DNA of 64,000 nt from positions 56,162 to 120,161 of the forward strand of contig NZ_AOHZ01000061.1 of assembly GCF_000337215.1 (NCBI RefSeq), given 5' to 3'. Under the pieces are notes generated by a model that searched no databases, was not told the origin of the DNA, and saw only the letters and a list, made by a program, of their open reading frames with translations. The position numbers and the translations under genes were made by a program. Source of the stretch: Natronolimnohabitans innermongolicus JCM 12255. Its GTDB lineage: Archaea; Halobacteriota; Halobacteria; Halobacteriales; Natrialbaceae. Shown piece by piece: positions 6,637 through 15,160 of this stretch (within the stretch, counting starts at the first letter, position 1; each line of letters begins with the position of its first letter).

Positions 6637-8115
6637 ATGGATTATCGCGTCACCCCGATCAGTAGCGGGGTCGATGGTCTCGACGCACTTCTCAACGGCG
6701 GATTCGCCGCGGGCCGGATGTATCTCATTCAGGGGCAGCCGGGGACCGGAAAGACGCTGCTCGGAATGCACGTTCTCGAGGAGGGGCTGGCGAACGACGA
6801 GACGGTACTGTTCATTCACGGCGAGGAATCCAGAGACGAGATTCTCGCAAACGGCAGGGCAGTCGGAATCGACATCTCGGACGCCGAATTTCTCGACCTC
6901 GGGCCCGATTCCGACTTCTTCGTCGAAGACTACTCCTACGATCTGGTCGATCCGAGCGATATCGAACGCGACCGGTACACGCAGGACATCCACGAGGCGG
7001 TTCGAGATATCGACCCCGACCGGGCCGTCGTCGATCCGATCACGCAGCTTCGGTACGTCGAAGCGAACGACCACCAGTTTCGGAAACGTATTCTCTCCTT
7101 TATGCGGTTTCTCAAGCAGCGCGAAGTAACCGTCGTCACGACGGCAACGTCGTCGCCCGACCAGGAGTACGACACGGAGATTCGCTCGCTAAGCGACGGG
7201 ATCATCGAACTCGATCGCGGCGTCGGCGGTCGACGCATTCAGGTGACGAAACACCGGGCGCTCGGCCAGATGGACGAGGACCACGGGATGGAGATTCGCA
7301 CCGAGGGTATCGAAGTCTATCCGCAGCTGATCCCCGACCAGTCGAGTCACGACATCAAGCGAAACCAGATCTACTCCGGCATTCCCGAACTCGACGAGCT
7401 GATCGGCGGCGGCTTCGACCAGCGAACCGTGACGTTCATCAGCGGTCCGACTGGCGCCGGGAAGACGTCGACCGGGACGCAGTTCCTCCAGCAGGCGGCG
7501 GAAAACGACCTCACGTCGGCGATCTATCTCTTCGAGGAGGACCTGAAAACCTACGAGTACCGCTCGGAATCGATCGGCATGCCCGTCTCGGAACTGCGCG
7601 ACGAGGGGGTGCTCTCGGTCACCGAAGTCGAACCCCTCGCGCGCTCGAGCGAGGAATTCTCCCACATGGTCAAAACGCAAGTCGAAGAACAGGACGCCGA
7701 CGTGGTGATGATCGACGGAATCGACGGCTACACCGTCTCGGTTCAGGGAAACGAGACGGAACTGATTCGGGACCTCCACGCGCTCTCTCGCTACCTGAAG
7801 AGCCGCGGCGTGACGGTCCTGATCACGAACGAGATCAACGAGATCACGGGCATTTCCCGGGCGACCGACAGCAACCTGAGCTACGTCGCCGACAACATCA
7901 TGTTCCTCAGCTACGTCGAAATGGACGGGAGCTTGCGGAAGGTCGTCGGCGTTCTGAAGAAACGCACCGGCGGCTTCGAACACAACCTTCGCGAGTTCGA
8001 GATCACGGGCGACGGCATCCACGTCGGCGAGTCGTTGACCGGTCTCTACGGGATCCTTCAGGGATCGCCGCGAGCGGGTGAGTACGCCGATATCGACCTT
8101 CACCGCGACGTCTGA
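6637..8115 (+). CDS. KaiC-like double-domain RecA-fold ATPase
   Basis: 492 aa with two tandem KaiC/RAD55 domains, the layout of cyanobacterial KaiC. Walker A motifs are GQPGTGKT (residues 33-40) and GPTGAGKT (270-277). Walker B-like strands are DRAVVDPITQLRY and DVVMIDGIDGY. Both domains open with the family pattern SGVDGLDALLNGG / SGIPELDELIGGG. Haloarchaea carry many such proteins, mostly signalling ATPases rather than clock components. Start chosen at ATG 6637 from the promoter spacing; ATG 6625 is the alternative. A histidine kinase gene begins 36 nt downstream in the same orientation, suggesting an ATPase-kinase signalling pair. No KaiA or KaiB homologue is present. Confidence 0.88.
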   Translation: MDYRVTPISSGVDGLDALLNGGFAAGRMYLIQGQPGTGKTLLGMHVLEEGLANDETVLFIHGEESRDEILANGRAVGIDISDAEFLDLGPDSDFFVEDYSYDLVDPSDIERDRYTQDIHEAVRDIDPDRAVVDPITQLRYVEANDHQFRKRILSFMRFLKQREVTVVTTATSSPDQEYDTEIRSLSDGIIELDRGVGGRRIQVTKHRALGQMDEDHGMEIRTEGIEVYPQLIPDQSSHDIKRNQIYSGIPELDELIGGGFDQRTVTFISGPTGAGKTSTGTQFLQQAAENDLTSAIYLFEEDLKTYEYRSESIGMPVSELRDEGVLSVTEVEPLARSSEEFSHMVKTQVEEQDADVVMIDGIDGYTVSVQGNETELIRDLHALSRYLKSRGVTVLITNEINEITGISRATDSNLSYVADNIMFLSYVEMDGSLRKVVGVLKKRTGGFEHNLREFEITGDGIHVGESLTGLYGILQGSPRAGEYADIDLHRDV

Positions 8116-8151
8116 GCACTTCGATCCAGTTTCACTCAGTATCCGCAACTC

Positions 8152-9267
8152 ATGAGAGCCACCGAAGACCTGAGCACCGTCCAGTTACTCATCACCGAAG
8201 ACGGGAACCGAGCCGCCGTCCGAGAGCTGCTGACGGGCTACTACGACGTCGAGACCGAGCAAGCCGTCGGCGAGGCCGATCTCTACCTCGTCGACGAACG
8301 TTCGCTGCCGGAATACCACGACGCTCTCCGCGAGCGCGTCGAGTCGAGCGATCCGGTGTTCTGTCCGGTCGTCCTCATTCGTCGTCGGGATAGCGCGCTC
8401 CGCATCAACCTTCCCGACCCCGGCGAACGCGAACCGCCCCTCCTCATCGACGACATCGTGGACGCCCCCCTCAACCCCCACCTCCTCTTTCGGCGCATGA
8501 ACACCCTGCTCGTCCGTCGAAACCAATCCGAAGACCTCATCCACTACCTGACGAAACTCGAGGAGTCGAACCGATCGCTCGAGCAGTTCGCCTACGCCGC
8601 CAGCCACGACCTCCAGGAGCCCCTGCGGATGGTCTCGTCGTACCTGCAGCTGATCGACCAGCGCTACGGCGACGAGCTCGACGACGACGCCGACGAGTTC
8701 CTCGCGTTCGCGATCGACGGCGCCGAGCGAATGCGGCGCATGATCGACGGCCTGCTCGCCTACTCTCGAGTCGACGAGGAGGGCGCCCCCCTCGAGCCGA
8801 CTGATCTGAACGCGGTCGTCGAGGACGTCCTCGACGATTTGCAGGTGCAGATCGACGAACAGGAGGCGGTCGTCTCCGTCGACTCGCTGCCGCGGGTTAC
8901 GGGTGATTCGGACCAGTTGCGACAGCTGTTTCAGAACCTGGTGAGCAACGCGATCGAGTACAGCAGGGATCGGCCACACGTCGATATCGAGGCCGAACGC
9001 GACGGGACGGAGTGGCAAATATCGATCCACGACGACGGAATCGGCATCGAAGACGGCGATCAGGAACGGATCTTCGACGTCTTCCAGCGCCTGCACAGCC
9101 ACGACGAACACTCCGGGACCGGCATCGGACTGGCACTCTGTAAGCGCATCGTCGACCGCCACGGCGGGCAGATCTGGGTCGAGTCCGAGCCCGGCGACGG
9201 CTCGACGTTCGTCTTTACGCTTCCCGACTCGAGCGTGGCCGACGTCGATCCCAACCCCGAAACCTGA
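8152..9267 (+). CDS. Sensor histidine kinase with N-terminal receiver-like domain
   Basis: 371 aa, cytoplasmic, no transmembrane segment. Residues 1-125 look like a degenerate response-regulator domain (VQLLITEDGNRAAVRELL, ADLYLVDERSLPEY, PVVLIRRRD). HisKA follows with phospho-acceptor His152 (YAASHDLQEPLRMVSSYLQL), then HATPase_c with N box FQNLVSNAIEYS, G1 DDGIGIEDGD and G2 GTGIGLALCKRIVDRHGG. Autophosphorylates and passes phosphate to an unknown partner. Its close linkage to the KaiC-like gene suggests that the ATPase is its partner or sensor. No response regulator is adjacent. Confidence 0.88.
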   Translation: MRATEDLSTVQLLITEDGNRAAVRELLTGYYDVETEQAVGEADLYLVDERSLPEYHDALRERVESSDPVFCPVVLIRRRDSALRINLPDPGEREPPLLIDDIVDAPLNPHLLFRRMNTLLVRRNQSEDLIHYLTKLEESNRSLEQFAYAASHDLQEPLRMVSSYLQLIDQRYGDELDDDADEFLAFAIDGAERMRRMIDGLLAYSRVDEEGAPLEPTDLNAVVEDVLDDLQVQIDEQEAVVSVDSLPRVTGDSDQLRQLFQNLVSNAIEYSRDRPHVDIEAERDGTEWQISIHDDGIGIEDGDQERIFDVFQRLHSHDEHSGTGIGLALCKRIVDRHGGQIWVESEPGDGSTFVFTLPDSSVADVDPNPET

Positions 9268-9359
9268 TCCGTCGTCGTACCAACCGGCGTCTCTCGGCGG
9301 CCGTCGACGCGTTCCTCGCCGGGACGACACTCATGCGCCTCGAGGCCGCACGGACGCGT

Positions 9360-9983
9360 ATGGACTGGACCAGACGGCGGCTCCTCGCGAGCGGTGGGAC
9401 GGTCGCGGTGGCGGCCGTCGCCGGCTGTCTCGACGATGGCGGTGACGGTGCGGACGCGGACGGCAGCGACGATACAGACGCCGACGACGGCGGCGGTGCG
9501 GACGCAGGTGATAACGGCGGTGAAACAGACGTCAACGGAGGCGACGACGGTGGCGAGAACGACGACGGTGCAACCGACGCCACCGATGTCGACGCCGCAC
9601 TCGAGAACGCCGACATCGAGGACTACACCGGCCGGGACGAGGTCGAGATCACGGTCGATCCCGAGGACGGCTTCGAGCCCGAGGCGGTCGAAATCGAGAC
9701 CGACACCGTCGTCCGGTGGAACTGGACGGGAACGAGCACGGAGGTGTACCCGCTGGATATCCCCGACGAGTGCGTCTGGGACGAGGAGGTCGACGCGGAG
9801 TCGGCCGTGGAGAACTCGAGCGGCGACGACGCGGACCGTCTCTTCTGGGCCGACGGCGCCTACCTGTACGGCAGCCGAAACGCCGACGACGGGGCGTTCA
9901 CCGGCGTCTTGCTGGTGACCGAACGGGGACAGGAGGACAACGAGAACGGCGAAGACGACACTGACGCCGACGAGAGTGCGTGA
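9360..9983 (+). CDS. Cupredoxin-like lipoprotein lacking obvious copper ligands
   Basis: 207 aa. Twin-arginine signal (TRRRLLASGG) and lipobox VAGC at the N-terminus, then a linker of about 55 residues rich in Asp, Gly and Asn, then a domain resembling halocyanin/plastocyanin (EDGFEPEAVEIETDTVVRWNWTGT) and an acidic tail. In halocyanins the strand after WNWTG carries a copper-binding His-Asn, and a later Cys-x-x-x-x-His-x-x-x-Met loop completes the site. Here the first position reads TSTEVYPLDI and no His/Met loop follows, although one Cys is present. It is probably a non-copper cupredoxin fold on the cell surface. ATG 9360 is chosen because it directly precedes the Tat motif. Confidence 0.7.
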   Translation: MDWTRRRLLASGGTVAVAAVAGCLDDGGDGADADGSDDTDADDGGGADAGDNGGETDVNGGDDGGENDDGATDATDVDAALENADIEDYTGRDEVEITVDPEDGFEPEAVEIETDTVVRWNWTGTSTEVYPLDIPDECVWDEEVDAESAVENSSGDDADRLFWADGAYLYGSRNADDGAFTGVLLVTERGQEDNENGEDDTDADESA

Positions 9984-10253
9984 GCGTGGCGACTGGCGAC
10001 GGGAGAATCGACGAGCCGAACCGAGTCCCCGGCGCGCTCACTCGAGCAGCGAACAGACGAGGACGCACCATCAGCGCCCGCCTCGAGCGAGTGCGAGCAG
10101 CGGCTCGAACTCCCGCGTCGACGGGTCGTTGCTCGCACGATCCGTTCGACGCGCGGGAACACGAAAACATCCCTCCATTCAGTCGCTCGAGCGTGAGGCA
10201 ACGAGACGGAACAGAAGGTGGCTGGAATCAGAATGCGAAGGAGACGGACCGAA
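9984..10253. other. 270-nt intergenic region
   Basis: Lies between the 3' ends of the convergent cupredoxin-like and P-type ATPase genes. Open frames here are Arg/Ser-rich and not credible as proteins. I see no clear hairpin, promoter or repeat. Confidence 0.4.
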
Positions 10254-12917
10254 TCAGGAGTCGTCGGACTCCTCGAGCAGCGGCCGCGCGGAGTTGCCGA
10301 CGATCGCCGCCGCGCTGATCACCAGCGCGGCGGTCGTGAGCAGCGGGCTCAACAGTCCCGCCAACGCGATGGGGATCACGATCGCGTTGTAGGAGAGCGC
10401 CAGCCGAAGGTTCCGAACCAGTCGCCGGCGGGCGGCGCGCGCGAGCGCGAACGCTCGTTCGACGGCGGCGAGGTCGTCCTCGACGATCGCGAGGTCCGCC
10501 GCGTCGGCGGCCAGCGCCGTTCCGCCGCCGAGCGAAATCCCCAGATCGGCCGCCGCGAGCGCCGGCGCGTCGTTGGTGCCGTCGCCGACCATCGCGACCC
10601 GGTTGTCGGCTCCCAGCCGTCGCACCGCGGCCGTCTTGGCCGCCGGCGAGGCGTTCGCGAAGACGCGACTCACGTCGGAATGGGCCCGAAACCGTCGCGC
10701 CGCCGCGTCGTCGTCGCCGGTGAGCACGACGACCTCGACGCCGGTTTCCGACAGCGCCGACACCGTTTCCGCCCAGTTCTCGCGCGGCTCGTCGCCGACG
10801 ATCACGACCCCCTCGACGCGACCGTCACGCCCGACGAGCACCGGGAGTCGCCCGGTCGCTCGAGCCTCGTCGATTCGTGCGTCGAGGGAGTCCTCGTCCT
10901 CGAGCGTCCACCCCCGTTCGCGAAAGAGGTCGGGATGGCCGACGAGGACGCGCCGACCGTCGACGGTGGCCGAAGCGCCCATCGCGTGGCGCTCGAACTC
11001 GCGGATCGACCGTGGAGACGGCGCCTCGGTCGAGCGATCGTCGGCGACGCCGCCGTCGGGTTCGGGCCGGATCGAGGACGCGCTCGAGTCGCCGTCGGCA
11101 GCCCCCGATTTCGCGTAGGCGTCAGCGATCGCCGCCGCGGCCGGGTGCGAGGCGCGTTGCTCGAGCGCGCCCGCGGCCCGCAGCACGTCGTCGGGCGCGT
11201 CGGCCTCGAGGACGCGCATCTCGCCCGTCGTCAGCGTCCCCGTCTTGTCGAAGACGACGACGTCGACGCCGCGAAGCCGTTCGAAGACGCTCTCGTCGAA
11301 GACGACGATCCCCGACTCGAGGGCGTCGCGGACGCTCGAGGCGATCGAACACGGCGTCGCGAGGCCGAGCGCCCACGGGCTGGCGACGAAAAGCGCCAGG
11401 AGGACGACGCTGGCGGTCTCGAGGGCCGTTGCGCCGAGAAGAACCGAGCCGCCACCGGCGAGGAGGGCCGCCGCGGCGACGAGCGGTACGAATGTCCCGG
11501 CGAGCGCGTCGGCCCGACGCTGAACGCCGTGGTCGACGCTCTGGAGGTTCCAGACCGTCCGCGTCAGGTCCTCGATGCTGCTCGCCGTCCGGTCGGCCAC
11601 GTCGACGACGGCGGCGTCGCCGGTGACGATCGAGCCGCCGACCACCGCGTCGCCCGCGCTCTTCGAGACTGGCAGCGACTCACCGGTGACGACCGCCTCG
11701 TCGACCGTACACGCCCCTTCCGCGAGCGTCCCGTCAACCGGGATCCGCTCGCCGGCGCGGACGAGCAGCCGGTCGTCGCTCGAGACGTCTTCGATGGGTT
11801 TCTCGGCCGTCGTCCCGTCCTCCTCGAGGACGCGGGCCGTCCCGACCTGCGAGACGGTGAGGTCGGTTAGCCGGTTCAGCGCGCGGCGCTTGATCGTCTC
11901 CTCGTAGAAGACCGCCGCCATCACCGTCGCGGCGACGAGGATCGTCAGGTCGTAGTAGATGTCGGGTCGCTGGGCGACGAAAGCGAGCGTGCCGTAGGCG
12001 TAGGCGGCGACGATCGTCGTCGCCGCGAGCAGGTGCGTACTCGGCCGCCGCAGCTTCAGACTGATGTACGCGCCGCGCAACAGCGGCATCCCGGCCAGGT
12101 AGAGCACGACGCCGGTCAGAGTGAAAAACAGCGGCAGGAACAGGTAGCCGTCGAACGTCGCGAACGTCTCCTCGTAGAGTCCGAGCAGCCAGTAACTGGA
12201 GTAGTCGGCGAGGTACACCGGGTAGAACACCGTGAGATACGGCACCAACAGAAACGAGCCGAAGACGATGCCGACGACGTACCGGATCTCGAGGACGTCC
12301 TCCGAGCGGCGCTTTCGCATCCCGCGCATCTCGCGGGCGCGAGCCGTCGCACTCGCACTCGAGTCGGCTGCGGCTGTGGTCGAGTCGCCGACTGCACCCG
12401 CGCCATCAGCTTCGTCCGCGGCATCCTCGCGCCGGTAGGCCGTGTAGCCGGTCCGGCTCAGCGCGTCCTCGAGTGCGGCCGCAGACGTGCGTTCGGGATC
12501 GTAGTCGACGCGGATCGCCTCCGTGACGTAGCTGGCCGCCGCGTCCGCCACGCCGTCGCAGTTCTCGGCGAGCGACTCGAGGTACCCCTCACAGAGCGCC
12601 GAGTGCATGCCGTCGACGCGGAAGAACGTTCGCTCGAGTGCGTCTGCGTCGTCCTCAGTTGACGTCGACGCGTCGTCGCCCGTCGGTGGCGCGTCCGCCG
12701 GCGCGCCGAGCGCGGCGGCGATCTCGCGACAGCCACACGAGCAGAACGGTCCGCCCGCGTCCGACTCTTCGGCCGTCGCGGCCCCGTCGGTGTCCGTCGC
12801 AGGCACGCCCTCGAGGTCGTCGCCGGCGGCGTTTTCGGCGGGGTCCGGGGCACCCGCCGAGTCGAGAGCCGACCCGCAGAGCCGACAGCACTCGTCCGAT
12901 CGGTCGCGCTCGCTCAC
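10254..12917 (-). CDS. P1B-type heavy-metal ATPase with TPC motif and Cys-rich N-terminus
   Basis: 887 aa membrane pump. Order: a Cys-rich N-terminal segment (CCRLCG at 10-15 and FCSCGC at 58-63), like the metal-binding extension of CcoI/FixI ATPases; an HMA domain (about 95-165) whose metal loop reads GMHSALC (103-109), so the first Cys of GMxCxxC is Ser; membrane helices; the actuator loop TGES (411-414); the metal-site helix with TPC (521-523) where Cu pumps have CPC; the phosphorylation motif DKTGT (557-561); the ATP-binding HP motif in ASHPAAAAIA; and GDGTNDAPAL. The catalytic core is intact, so it should pump, but the metal is uncertain. GTG start; minus-strand GTTATAC at 12942-12948 is a fitting TATA box. 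Confidence 0.9.
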   Translation of the reverse strand: MSERDRSDECCRLCGSALDSAGAPDPAENAAGDDLEGVPATDTDGAATAEESDAGGPFCSCGCREIAAALGAPADAPPTGDDASTSTEDDADALERTFFRVDGMHSALCEGYLESLAENCDGVADAAASYVTEAIRVDYDPERTSAAALEDALSRTGYTAYRREDAADEADGAGAVGDSTTAAADSSASATARAREMRGMRKRRSEDVLEIRYVVGIVFGSFLLVPYLTVFYPVYLADYSSYWLLGLYEETFATFDGYLFLPLFFTLTGVVLYLAGMPLLRGAYISLKLRRPSTHLLAATTIVAAYAYGTLAFVAQRPDIYYDLTILVAATVMAAVFYEETIKRRALNRLTDLTVSQVGTARVLEEDGTTAEKPIEDVSSDDRLLVRAGERIPVDGTLAEGACTVDEAVVTGESLPVSKSAGDAVVGGSIVTGDAAVVDVADRTASSIEDLTRTVWNLQSVDHGVQRRADALAGTFVPLVAAAALLAGGGSVLLGATALETASVVLLALFVASPWALGLATPCSIASSVRDALESGIVVFDESVFERLRGVDVVVFDKTGTLTTGEMRVLEADAPDDVLRAAGALEQRASHPAAAAIADAYAKSGAADGDSSASSIRPEPDGGVADDRSTEAPSPRSIREFERHAMGASATVDGRRVLVGHPDLFRERGWTLEDEDSLDARIDEARATGRLPVLVGRDGRVEGVVIVGDEPRENWAETVSALSETGVEVVVLTGDDDAAARRFRAHSDVSRVFANASPAAKTAAVRRLGADNRVAMVGDGTNDAPALAAADLGISLGGGTALAADAADLAIVEDDLAAVERAFALARAARRRLVRNLRLALSYNAIVIPIALAGLLSPLLTTAALVISAAAIVGNSARPLLEESDDS

Positions 12918-12941
12918 TAGATTGTCTTCTGTCGGCGAGCA

Positions 12942-12948
12942 GTATAAC
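12942..12948 (-). promoter_or_regulatory. TATA box of the P-type ATPase gene
   Basis: GTTATAC on the minus strand, centred 28 nt before the GTG start at 12917. It supports a leaderless GTG start for the ATPase. Confidence 0.5.
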
Positions 12949-12977
12949 AGTGGTCCGGCGGACGTTCGGGCGAGCCA

Positions 12978-14432
12978 TCACGCGCACTCGAGGACGGCCC
13001 CCGACTCGCCCACCGCGACCGTCCGATTCGCCTCGAGCGAGACCGCGAGCAGCGGGGCCTCGAGTTCGACCGCGGATCGGTTCCAGTCGACCGCCGCTCC
13101 CTCGCGCTCGTAGACCCGGCCGTCGTCGGCCGCCGCCGCGGTTCGCTCGCCGTCGCGGGCGATCCCCGAGAGCGCCCCCTCGAGGACCCGTTCGGGCGTC
13201 CACGTCGTCCCGTCGTAGCGGTGGACGACGCCGTCGTCCGCGCTCACCAGACAGTTGCCGCGACCCGTCGTCGCGACGCCGGTGAGCGTTCCGTCGGCGC
13301 CCTCGAGACCCACGCGCTCGAAGGTCTCTCCGCCGTCGACCGTCTCGTAGACGCCGTCGTTGGTGTCACAGCAGTAGCCGACCGCGGTCTCGCCGTCGCC
13401 GCCGCCGTCACCGAACAGCGCGATTCCGCTAAAACTCGAGCCGCTGCCGGGTTTGTCGGGTCCGGTCCACTCGAGGTCGCCGTCGCGGTACTCGCCGCGC
13501 AGGACGGCCCCGGAGCCGTTGATGACGAGAATCGTTTCCGCGCCGCCGGCACCCGCGACGGCGACGCCGAGCCAGTTGTCGGTGACGTCCGCGGGTGCGG
13601 TGTAGTCCGTGTGGCGACCCGTTTCGGTGTCGATCCGACCCAGCGCGCCGCTGTCGCCGGCGACCCAGACCGCCGCGCCGTCGTCGGTCGCGTCGACGCC
13701 CCGAAGATCGTTCGACCCGGTAGCGGGGCCGTCCTCGAGGACGACCGTCCATTCGGGGTCGCCGTCTTCGGGACCGTCGCCATCGCCACCGTCGTCGGCG
13801 AGGACGGCCCCGCCGTCGCCGACCGCGTAGGCTCCCGTCGGTCCGGCGACGACGTCGCGAAGCGTCGCGTCGGTTGGAACGTCCACGGCGCGCCACTCGG
13901 GAGGCTCGACGTCCGGCGTCGGTGCTGCGTCCGGCCCGCCGTTCTCGTTTTTGCCCGGCTCCTCGTCTCCGTCTGGCGAATGCTCGACCTCGACGGCCGG
14001 CTCCTCGGCGCCGTCGTCCGGTTTCGCCGTCGTCGCTTCGGCGTCACTCCGTTCCGCATCATCGGCCGGTTCGTCGACGGCGCTCGAGTCGCTCCCGACG
14101 GATTCGCCAGTCGACTCCGAACCCGCCGTCGACACCGATTCGGACGGTTCCGGTTCCGCTTCCACCGGATCAGCCGTTTCCGACGTCGATTCCGCCGATT
14201 CGGACGGTTCCGGCTCCGATTTCGCCGTCCCGTTTCGATAGCGCAGGTACAGCGCGACCGGCGGCACGACGTACGACGCCAGCGCCAGCGCGGCGAACCA
14301 GTTGTTGACGAACGTCAGCGTCCCGAATGCGGTCAGGCCGGCCGTCGCGACGGCGTGGATCCACGTCCGCGTGTAGGAGCGAAAGAACGGGCCGAACCCG
14401 TCGGTCTCGAGTCGGGACTCGAGGGCCGTCAT
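12978..14432 (-). CDS. Membrane-anchored beta-propeller (YCF48/BNR-like) protein
   Basis: 484 aa. Two hydrophobic helices near the N-terminus (about 28-65: WIHAVATAGLTAFGTLTFV and FAALALASYVVPPVALYL) anchor the protein. A low-complexity linker rich in Ser, Glu, Asp and Pro (about 70-185) follows. The C-terminal 300 residues are a repetitive beta domain with recurring blade motifs such as AVGDGGAVLADD, WVAGDSGALGRID, VINGSGAVLRGEY, VGYCCDTNDGVYETVDGGETFERV and AVGESGAVLECA. These resemble the YCF48-type propeller found in assembly factors and in secreted sensors. No catalytic residues are identifiable. A scaffold or binding role is likely; partner unknown. Confidence 0.72.
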   Translation of the reverse strand: MTALESRLETDGFGPFFRSYTRTWIHAVATAGLTAFGTLTFVNNWFAALALASYVVPPVALYLRYRNGTAKSEPEPSESAESTSETADPVEAEPEPSESVSTAGSESTGESVGSDSSAVDEPADDAERSDAEATTAKPDDGAEEPAVEVEHSPDGDEEPGKNENGGPDAAPTPDVEPPEWRAVDVPTDATLRDVVAGPTGAYAVGDGGAVLADDGGDGDGPEDGDPEWTVVLEDGPATGSNDLRGVDATDDGAAVWVAGDSGALGRIDTETGRHTDYTAPADVTDNWLGVAVAGAGGAETILVINGSGAVLRGEYRDGDLEWTGPDKPGSGSSFSGIALFGDGGGDGETAVGYCCDTNDGVYETVDGGETFERVGLEGADGTLTGVATTGRGNCLVSADDGVVHRYDGTTWTPERVLEGALSGIARDGERTAAAADDGRVYEREGAAVDWNRSAVELEAPLLAVSLEANRTVAVGESGAVLECA

Positions 14433-14567
14433 CGGCGGGCATCACCGACTGCGAGTCGCGACATCGAACGGTCCTGGGATCGGCGGGCTCGGTTCGACAA
14501 CTCGGGCTATCGTATCGGACTGGCGGCCAAAAACGTGCTGCAGGCACGCGCTCGACTCGAATCGGGG

Positions 14568-14702
14568 TCAGAAGCCGTGCTCGCCGTCGTCGATCAGGAC
14601 CGGTTGCGTCCGGTCGACGACGTCGTCCCGCGTGTAGTAGTCGTCACATCGAGGCGCCTCGTCACATCGAGGCGCCTTTCGACGGACGGGCGGATCACTC
14701 AC
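14568..14702 (-). CDS. Tiny protein with a six-residue tandem duplication
   Basis: 44-codon frame from GTG 14700-14702 to TGA 14568-14570. The C-terminal half (DDYYTRDDVVDRTQPVLID) is acidic and Tyr/Val-rich like a haloarchaeal protein, unlike random frames here. Near the N-terminus the hexapeptide unit APRCDE/APRCDD occurs twice because an 18-bp DNA segment is tandemly duplicated (14641-14658 and 14659-14676). Each copy contributes one Cys. The start is uncertain; no ATG is available in frame. Function unknown. Confidence 0.45.
   Translation of the reverse strand: MSDPPVRRKAPRCDEAPRCDDYYTRDDVVDRTQPVLIDDGEHGF
14641..14676. repeat. 18-bp perfect tandem duplication
   Basis: TCGTCACATCGAGGCGCC occurs twice in direct succession (14641-14658 and 14659-14676). 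It lies inside the predicted tiny gene and keeps its frame, adding six codons. It looks like a recent slippage or duplication event. Confidence 0.9.
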
Positions 14703-14746
14703 TGGCCTGCCCGTGATGTGGGCTCCTCACGGTCTCCGATCCGGGG

Positions 14747-15058
14747 CTACGACCGACGGACGTGAACGCGGGGAACCGTCTCGAGCGAGACGCTGAGGAC
14801 GCCGTTGTTGTAGACGGCGCGGCGGTCGTCGCCGAAGGCGCGCCGATCGGGCGCCGAGAGCGTTCGCTGGGCGCGCTCGCCGCCGCGTCGAACCGTCAGT
14901 CTGAGGCGACTCGCGCTTGCTTCGACGGTGAGTTCGTCGACGTCCGCGGGGAGGACGTCGACGGCGACCTCGAGTCGGTCGGCCGCGCGGTCGTGGACGA
15001 GTCGAACGGGGAAGGGAAACGCCGCGCCGTCGGCGCCGGAGGGACTGGTCGCGGACAT
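14747..15058 (-). CDS. Hsp20/alpha-crystallin-like small protein
   Basis: 103 aa. The beta-strand pattern fits a compact alpha-crystallin domain: RLVHDRAADRLEVAVDVLPADVDELTVEASASRLRLTVRRGGERA, then a variable part, then the C-terminal NNGVLSVSLETVPRV, which matches the Hsp20 motif of the form x-N-G-V-L-x-V. No long N-terminal arm, so it may be a minimal chaperone-like domain; haloarchaeal gas-vesicle GvpH proteins are a related group, but no gvp genes are here. ATG start at 15056-15058. Confidence 0.7.
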   Translation of the reverse strand: MSATSPSGADGAAFPFPVRLVHDRAADRLEVAVDVLPADVDELTVEASASRLRLTVRRGGERAQRTLSAPDRRAFGDDRRAVYNNGVLSVSLETVPRVHVRRS

Positions 15059-15160
15059 ACCGCGGCGTTTCGACTCGAGCGGGAAACGCGTCCGCGTGTA
15101 CGACTTGTCGTTTGATAGGCACCCTCACTGTGTCGGCCGGAGAGGCAGTAACGGACCGCT

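Noticed and set aside
6637..8115. Circadian clock operon
   Set aside because: Only a KaiC-like protein is present. No KaiA or KaiB homologue is seen, and such ATPases are common signalling proteins in haloarchaea.
10218..11870. Long plus-strand open frame of 550 codons opposite the P-type ATPase
   Set aside because: Antisense to a well-supported gene. Its translation is Arg/Asp/Val-rich with no domain, as expected from the complement of GC-rich codons.
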